Assembly: GCF_016616885.1 (NCBI RefSeq)
Contig: NZ_CP067102.1
Coordinates: 2,942,501-3,006,500, forward strand
Direction of reading: 5' to 3'
Source of the DNA: Bradyrhizobium diazoefficiens
GTDB taxonomy: Bacteria > Pseudomonadota > Alphaproteobacteria > Rhizobiales > Xanthobacteraceae
DNA: 64,000 nucleotides
Notes under the pieces: generated by a model
The model's database searches: none
What the model was told of the DNA's origin: nothing
Seen by the model: only the letters and a program-made list of their open reading frames with translations
In this document: one piece after another, positions 58,859 through 64,000 of the stretch
Position numbering within the stretch: position 1 is the stretch's first letter
Layout: the number at the start of each line of letters is the position of its first letter
Translations under genes and position numbers: made by a program

Positions 58859-61826
58859 GGCTGGGTTCCTTTACAGCGGTTGAATTGGATTGGGTCTCGG
58901 CGCGGTCGAGGCTCAGTGCCAGCACGCGCGCGACGTGGAGCGCCTCGCGTCGCGCGCCGTCGTGGATCTGGTGGCGGCAGGAGGTGCCATCGGCGACGAC
59001 CAGGGTGGCCTGGTCCGCCCGCCGCACCGCCGGCAGCAGCGAGAGCTCGGCCATCTCGATCGAGGCGTCGTAGGTATCGGCACCATAACCAAAAGCACCC
59101 GCCATGCCGCAGCAGCTCGACTCGATGGTCTCGACCTCAAGACCTGGGACGAGCCGCAGCACCTGCTCGACCGGCTTGAAGGCGCCGAAGGATTTTTGAT
59201 GGCAATGGCCGTGCACAACGGCCTTCTTGGCGACGGTGCCGAGCGGCAGTTGCAGTCGGCCAGCCTCAGCCTCGCGCACCAGAAATTCCTCGAAGGTGAG
59301 GGCATGGGCGCCGACCGCTTTGGCGTCGTTGTCCTTGCGCAGCGAGGCGAGCTCGTCGCGGAGCGTCAGCAGGCAGCTCGGCTCCAGGCCCACGATCGGC
59401 ACGCCGCGCGCGGCAAAGGGCGCGAACGCAGCCACGAGGCGGTCAAGCTCGGACCTGGCTTCGTCGACGAGCCCGGCTGACAGGAACGTGCGGCCGCAGC
59501 AGAGCGGGCGGCTGCCGCTCGCAGGCTTCGGCATATGCACGCGATAGCCGCCGGCCGCGAGCACGCGCAGCGCGGCCTCGAGGTTCTCGCGCTCATAGAT
59601 GCGATTAAAGGTGTCGGCGAACATCACGACCTCGCGGCCCGTCTCCGGACCGACGCTGTCAGCCGGCGGCACGAACACGTCGCTGCGGAACGCGGGCAGG
59701 GCGCGGCGCGCGCTGATGCCGGCGAAGCGCTCGAACAGCTTTCGCAGGAACGGGCTGTGGTTGCGCAAATTCGCCAGCGGCGCGAAGCGCGAGGCGAGGC
59801 CGGCATAGCGCGGGAGATAGCCGACCAGCCGATCGCGCAAGGTCAGGCCGTGGGAGGCGGCGCGCGCGGCCAGCACCTCGATCTTCATCTTGGCCATGTC
59901 GACGCCGGTCGGACATTCGTGCCGGCAGGCCTTGCAGGAGACGCAAAGCTTGAGCGTTTCCATCATCTCGTCGGAGGCGAGCGCATCGGGGCCGAGCTGG
60001 CCGGAGATCGCGAGCCGCAGCGTGTTGGCGCGCCCTCGCGTGACATCCCTCTCGTTGCGCGTGGCACGATAGGACGGGCACATCACGCCGCCCTCGAGCT
60101 TGCGGCAGGCGCCGTTGTTGTTGCACATCTCGACCGCGCCCTGAAAGCCGCCGCCGGCGCCGGGATAGGCGGACCAGTCGAGCTTTGTCTCGAGGTCAGC
60201 GACGCGATAGTCGGGCTTGAATCGAAACAGCGAGCGGTCGTCCATCTTCGGCGCATCGACGATCTTGCCTGGGTTGAGCACGCCGTCGGGATCGAAGCGG
60301 TGCTTCACCTCCCTGAAGTCGGCGACGAGGCGCTCCCCGAACATGCTCTCGTGGAATTCCGAGCGCACCAGGCCGTCGCCGTGCTCGCCGGAATGCGAGC
60401 CCTTGTATTCGCGCACCAGCGCGAAGGCTTCCTCGGCGATGGCGCGCATCGCCTTGACGTCTTTCTCCAGCTTCAAATTCAGCACGGGCCGCACGTGTAG
60501 GCAACCCTCGGAGGCGTGGGCATACATCGTGCCGCTGGTGCCGTGCTTGGCGAAGACCTCGTTCAGCCGCTGGGTGTAGTCGGCGAGATGCGGCAGCGGC
60601 ACGGCGCAGTCTTCCACAAAGGAGACCGGCTTGCCCTCCTGCTTCATCGACATCATGACGTTGAGGCCGGCAGCGCGGAAATCGGCGATGCCGGCCTGCA
60701 AGGCGGGCTCGGTGATCTCGACCACGCCGCCCCATTTGCGCGTGTCATTGTTCCAGCCGAAGCCGAGATCGCCCATCAGCTCGCTGAGCTGCTTGAGGCG
60801 CGCGAGATTGTCAGCCTGATCCTCCTCCGCGAACTCGACCACCAGCACGGCGTCCGGATCGCCCTTGATCGCCGCATTGATGATCGGCTTGAACATCGCG
60901 ATGTCGCGGCCGAGCGCGAGCATGGTGCGGTCGACCAGCTCGACCGCGATCGGCTTCAGCTTGACCAGATGCTGGGCCGCGTCCATCGCCTCGTAGAAAC
61001 TGCCGAAATGGCAGACGCCAAGCGCCTTGTTGCGGATCACAGGCCACAGCTTCAGTTCGACTTTGGTGGTGAAGGCGAGCGTGCCTTCAGAGCCGACCAG
61101 CAGATGCGCCATGTTGTTGCGCGCGTTGCGCGGCGTGAGCGCATCGAGATTATAGCCACCGACCCGGCGCTGCACCTTGGGAAAGCGCGCCGCGATCTCG
61201 TCGGCTTCGCGCGTGCCGAGGTCGAGCATGTCGCGGAACAGCGCGCGCATGCTCTCGCCGGCGTCGAGATCGGCGAGATCGCGCGAGACTTCGCCGAAGC
61301 GGCTCAGCGTGCCGTCGGCAAGCGAGGCCTCCATCGACAGCGTGTTGTCGCGCATGGTGCCGTAGCGAAGCGAGCGGCCGCCGCAGGAATTGTTGCCGGC
61401 CATGCCGCCGATGGTGGCGCGCGAGGCCGTGGAGACGTCGACCGGAAACCACAGGCCGTGCTTTCTAAGCCGGCGGTTGAGGTCGTCGAGCACGATGCCG
61501 GGCTCGACCATGCAGGTGCGGCCCTCGACGTCGAGCGACAGGATGCGGTTGAGGTGCTTTGAGAGATCGACGACGAGGCCGTCATTGACGGTCTGGCCGC
61601 ATTGCGAGGTGCCGCCGCCGCGCGGCGTGACCTTCACGCCCTCGTCGCGGGCGATCGCCAGGGCCCGGAGCGCCTCGTCCATGGTCTTCGGGACCACGAC
61701 GCCCGACGGCACGATCTGGTAGAACGAGGCGTCGGTGGCGTAGCGGCCGCGGCTGAAGCCGTCGAACAGGACGTCGCCGGTCATGTCCGCGCGCAGGCGC
61801 CGTTCGAGCGAGGAGGCGTTTGTCAT
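58851..61826 (-). CDS. FAD-linked hydroxyacid dehydrogenase fused to Fe-S (CCG) domains
   Basis: A 991-residue YdiJ-like fusion. Residues 1-540 are a PCMH-type FAD domain (VTPRGGGTSQCGQTV, ATIGGMAGNNSCGGRSLRYGTM, LLVGSEGTLAFTTKVELKLWP, GEHGDGLVRSEF). Residues about 580-680 hold ferredoxin-type Cys (MCNNNGACRK, LCVSCKACRHECPTGVDMAK). The C-terminal part has two CCG modules (PLCCGRTFLSAG and SSCCGMAGAFGY). It should oxidise a D-2-hydroxyacid (D-2-hydroxyglutarate, D-lactate or glycolate) and pass electrons to the respiratory chain. Start 61826 is chosen by homology; ATG 61877 is in frame. Confidence 0.9.
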   Translation of the reverse strand: MTNASSLERRLRADMTGDVLFDGFSRGRYATDASFYQIVPSGVVVPKTMDEALRALAIARDEGVKVTPRGGGTSQCGQTVNDGLVVDLSKHLNRILSLDVEGRTCMVEPGIVLDDLNRRLRKHGLWFPVDVSTASRATIGGMAGNNSCGGRSLRYGTMRDNTLSMEASLADGTLSRFGEVSRDLADLDAGESMRALFRDMLDLGTREADEIAARFPKVQRRVGGYNLDALTPRNARNNMAHLLVGSEGTLAFTTKVELKLWPVIRNKALGVCHFGSFYEAMDAAQHLVKLKPIAVELVDRTMLALGRDIAMFKPIINAAIKGDPDAVLVVEFAEEDQADNLARLKQLSELMGDLGFGWNNDTRKWGGVVEITEPALQAGIADFRAAGLNVMMSMKQEGKPVSFVEDCAVPLPHLADYTQRLNEVFAKHGTSGTMYAHASEGCLHVRPVLNLKLEKDVKAMRAIAEEAFALVREYKGSHSGEHGDGLVRSEFHESMFGERLVADFREVKHRFDPDGVLNPGKIVDAPKMDDRSLFRFKPDYRVADLETKLDWSAYPGAGGGFQGAVEMCNNNGACRKLEGGVMCPSYRATRNERDVTRGRANTLRLAISGQLGPDALASDEMMETLKLCVSCKACRHECPTGVDMAKMKIEVLAARAASHGLTLRDRLVGYLPRYAGLASRFAPLANLRNHSPFLRKLFERFAGISARRALPAFRSDVFVPPADSVGPETGREVVMFADTFNRIYERENLEAALRVLAAGGYRVHMPKPASGSRPLCCGRTFLSAGLVDEARSELDRLVAAFAPFAARGVPIVGLEPSCLLTLRDELASLRKDNDAKAVGAHALTFEEFLVREAEAGRLQLPLGTVAKKAVVHGHCHQKSFGAFKPVEQVLRLVPGLEVETIESSCCGMAGAFGYGADTYDASIEMAELSLLPAVRRADQATLVVADGTSCRHQIHDGARREALHVARVLALSLDRAETQSNSTAVKEPSHG

Positions 61827-61931
61827 CCTTGGTCCCGGAGTGATCCAGCGCGGCGCGCGTCCGGCTGGATTATGCATTCTTGTTTCTGGCCGATTATATT
61901 ATGAATTCAAAATGAGCAAGCCGGCTGCGCA

Positions 61932-62669
61932 TCAGGGCGCCGCCGGCGCGTCCTCTTCGGGCTCGGCCAAGTGCTCGATCGCGGCCACCCGCTTGTTGCG
62001 CAGGTGCTGGAACAGGATGTCGCTGAGCTCGCTGGCGGCGCGGCGGCGCAGTGCGTCGAGGATCGCCTCGTGCTCGCGCATTGCCTCCGCCCAGCGCTGC
62101 CGCTTGCGGGCGAAATTGGCGGAGTAGCGGACGCGGCGAATGCGGCCGGCGAAATTCGCGTAGGCGGTCTTCAGCGTCTCGTTGCGCGCTGCCGCGACGA
62201 TGCTCTCGTGGATGCGCTGGTTGGCCTGGAAATAGCCGTGCATGTCGCGATGTAGATAATGGCCGTACATCTCGTAATGCAGCTGCTCGATCGCGGTGAT
62301 TTCCTCATCTGTAATGGCCTCACAGGCGAGCCGTCCAGCCAGGCTCTCCAGTCCGGCCATCACGTCGAACAGCTCTTCCAGGTCGCGCTGGCTGAGCTGG
62401 CGGATTCGGGCGCCGCGGTTGGGCAAAAGCTCGATCAGGCCCTCGGCCGCGAGCACCTTCAGCGCTTCGCGCAGGGGCGTGCGGGAGATGCCGAACATCT
62501 CGCAGAGCTGGCGCTCGGGAACGCGGGCGCCGTCGGGAATGTTGCCTTCCACGACATAGTCGCGCAGCCGCAGCAGGACCTCGCCATGGAGCGAGGCCGC
62601 CTCGCGGTCGCCGCCATTCGTGGCGGGCGGGACGATCGGGACCCCGGTGTCGGGAATCGTGGATTTCAT
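61932..62669 (-). CDS. GntR-family regulator, FadR/FCD type
   Basis: A 245-residue regulator with an N-terminal winged helix (LRDYVVEGNIPDGARVPERQLCEMFGISRTPLREALKVLAAEGLIELLPNRGARI) and an all-helical FCD ligand domain (DLEELFDVMAGLESLAGRLA, HYEMYGHYLHRD, FQANQRIHESIVAAARNETL). The His residues there suit metal-carboxylate sensing of a small organic acid. ATG 62669 gives the usual length; 62744 is an upstream option. It lies between the dehydrogenase and the divergent aminotransferase and probably controls one or both. Confidence 0.9.
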   Translation of the reverse strand: MKSTIPDTGVPIVPPATNGGDREAASLHGEVLLRLRDYVVEGNIPDGARVPERQLCEMFGISRTPLREALKVLAAEGLIELLPNRGARIRQLSQRDLEELFDVMAGLESLAGRLACEAITDEEITAIEQLHYEMYGHYLHRDMHGYFQANQRIHESIVAAARNETLKTAYANFAGRIRRVRYSANFARKRQRWAEAMREHEAILDALRRRAASELSDILFQHLRNKRVAAIEHLAEPEEDAPAAP

Positions 62670-62802
62670 TTGCAGCACAATAGTTTGCTCGATTGACCGC
62701 GTCGACGTCCACAATCGAATACCAAATTTCGATTGTAATGACAAAAAATGAATGCAAAATAGCTAGCAGAGCCGGCCAGAATCCGCCGATAGGGAGGTTT
62801 TC

Positions 62803-64000
62803 ATGCATCAAGGACGCCATTTCCTTCAGATTCCGGGCCCCAGCCCGGTCCCCGAGCGCGTCCTGCGCGCCATGGACATGCCTGTCATCGACCACCGGAG
62901 CGCGGAATTCGGTGAACTCGGTCGCACCGTGCTCGAAGGCAGCCAAAAGATTTTCCAGACCAAGGGTCCGGTCATCATCTTCCCCTCCTCAGGGACAGGG
63001 GCCTGGGAAGCCGCGATCGTCAACACGCTGTCGCCGGGCGACAAGGTGCTGATGGTCGAGACCGGCCATTTCGCCACGCTGTGGCGGCAGATGGCGGCCC
63101 GCTTCGGCATCGAGGTCGATTTCGTGCCGGGCGACTGGCGCCGTGGCGCCGACCCCGCTGTGGTGGAAGCAAAGCTCACCGAAGACAAGGCGCACGCGAT
63201 CAAGGCCGTCATGGTCGTGCACAACGAGACCTCGACCGGTGCGACCAGCCGCATCGCCGAGATCCGCGCCGCGGTCGATCGCACGGGCCATCCAGCGCTG
63301 CTGATGGTCGACACCATCTCCTCGCTCGGCTCGGTCGACTACCGCCACGACGAGTGGAAGGTCGACGTCAGCGTCAGCTGCTCGCAGAAAGGCTTCATGC
63401 TGCCGCCTGGTCTCGGCTTCAACGCGATCTCCGAGAAGGCGCGCGCGGCTGCCAAGACCAACAAGATGCCGCGCTCCTATTTCGACTGGGAGGAGATGCT
63501 CAAGCCGAACGCCAACGGCTTCTTCCCCTACACGCCGGCGACGAACCTGCTTTACGGCCTGCGCGAGGCGATCGCGATGCTGCTCGAGGAGGGGCTCGAC
63601 AACGTGTTCGCGCGGCATCAGCGGCTCGCCGCCGCAACGCGCGCCGCTGTCAATCATTGGGGGCTCGAAGTGCTCTGCCAGGAGCCGTCGGAATTCTCGC
63701 CGGTGCTGACCGCGGTCCTGATGCCGCCCGGCCATGACGCCGACCAGTTCCGCAAGATCGTGCTCGAGAATTACAACATGTCGCTCGGCTCCGGCCTCTC
63801 CAAGGTCGCCGGAAAGGTCTTCCGCATCGGCCATCTCGGCGAATGCAATGCGTTGACCTTGCTCGGCGCGCTCACCGGCGTGGAGATGGGCCTGTCGGTT
63901 GCCGGCGTGCCGCACCGCTCCGGCGGCGTCGACGTCGCGATGAAGCTGTTGGAGCAGCGTCCGCAGGGCAATGCATCGCCGCATCTCAAAGTGGTCGGCA
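62803..64000 (+). CDS. serine-glyoxylate-type aminotransferase (class V), cut by right edge
   Basis: The open frame from ATG 62803 (after AGGGAGG) reaches the window end without a stop: 399 codons, close to full family length. Seen: LQIPGPSPVPERVLRAM, FPSSGTGAWEAAIVNTL, VMVVHNETSTGATS, LMVDTISSLGSVDYRHDEW and the pyridoxal-phosphate Lys in SCSQKGFMLPPG (Lys about 196). It matches serine-glyoxylate and alanine-glyoxylate aminotransferases, which turn glyoxylate into glycine. With the dehydrogenase across the promoter it forms a hydroxyacid/glyoxylate group. Only the last few residues are missing. Confidence 0.9.
   Translation, partial: MHQGRHFLQIPGPSPVPERVLRAMDMPVIDHRSAEFGELGRTVLEGSQKIFQTKGPVIIFPSSGTGAWEAAIVNTLSPGDKVLMVETGHFATLWRQMAARFGIEVDFVPGDWRRGADPAVVEAKLTEDKAHAIKAVMVVHNETSTGATSRIAEIRAAVDRTGHPALLMVDTISSLGSVDYRHDEWKVDVSVSCSQKGFMLPPGLGFNAISEKARAAAKTNKMPRSYFDWEEMLKPNANGFFPYTPATNLLYGLREAIAMLLEEGLDNVFARHQRLAAATRAAVNHWGLEVLCQEPSEFSPVLTAVLMPPGHDADQFRKIVLENYNMSLGSGLSKVAGKVFRIGHLGECNALTLLGALTGVEMGLSVAGVPHRSGGVDVAMKLLEQRPQGNASPHLKVVG

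Noticed and set aside
1..64000. CRISPR array, tRNA or rRNA genes, integrase or transposase genes
   Set aside because: Looked for regularly spaced repeats, cloverleaf-type ends and recombinase motifs; none was seen by eye. A tRNA-scan and profile search would be decisive.

Overview
The window looks like a chromosomal segment of an alphaproteobacterium of the Bradyrhizobium / Nitrobacteraceae type. The reasons are the high GC, the load of catabolic and transport genes of familiar bradyrhizobial families, palindromic intergenic repeats near 57.6 and 58.4 kb, and FNR/FixK-type boxes. This is inference from gene content; no rRNA or tRNA gene is visible to anchor the taxonomy.

Layout. (1) 0-5.7 kb is a prophage or phage-derived block: small unrecognised proteins, a tail-collar fibre protein, an FkbM-like methyltransferase, an endolysin, four tiny overlapping genes (mostly membrane proteins) and a GNAT enzyme, closed by a strong terminator. 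(2) 5.8-16.4 kb is a catabolic cluster: class III CoA-transferase, two-component flavin monooxygenase, 3-hydroxyisobutyrate-type dehydrogenase, a complete NitT/TauT-type ABC importer, an IlvD/Edd dehydratase and a NicX-like ring-cleaving dioxygenase. (3) 16.4-32.5 kb is an aerobic CoA-dependent 2-aminobenzoate (anthranilate) catabolic region. It has a 2-aminobenzoate-CoA ligase, the two-domain 2-aminobenzoyl-CoA monooxygenase/reductase, beta-oxidation-like enzymes, a RidA-family protein, a MarR regulator and an orphan binding protein. Six copies of one operator-like motif lie in its promoters.

(4) 32.5-42.9 kb is a stress or low-oxygen block: CHAD protein, APH-like/P-loop kinase, universal stress protein, an ADP-forming acyl-CoA synthetase fused to an acetyltransferase, a DUF883-type protein, and a compact Mla-like lipid transporter. 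Perfect or near-perfect FNR/FixK boxes (TTGA-N6-TCAA) sit in its promoter regions, and one also precedes a candidate small RNA at 42.6-42.8 kb. (5) 42.9-46.3 kb is a disturbed accessory patch: two tiny convergent genes, a broken second copy of the endolysin gene, a methyltransferase, a Crp/Fnr regulator and a decayed cyclase gene.

(6) 46.3-50.1 kb carries a TRAP transporter plus a short-chain dehydrogenase. (7) 50.1-57.6 kb carries a two-subunit molybdenum hydroxylase with a signal-less ModA-like protein and an orphan TctC-type binding protein, divergent from a molybdopterin oxidoreductase and a crotonase. (8) 57.6-58.4 kb is repeat-rich non-coding DNA. (9) 58.4-64 kb is a hydroxyacid/glyoxylate group: GlcG, FAD/Fe-S dehydrogenase, GntR regulator and a serine-glyoxylate-type aminotransferase that runs off the right edge.

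Taken together, the window pairs uptake systems (ABC, TRAP, orphan binding proteins) with CoA-dependent and molybdenum/flavin-dependent degradation of aromatic and N-containing acids. A separate microaerobic stress regulon and two phage-derived footprints interrupt this theme. Starts were chosen by ribosome-binding sites and homology memory; no database search was possible.
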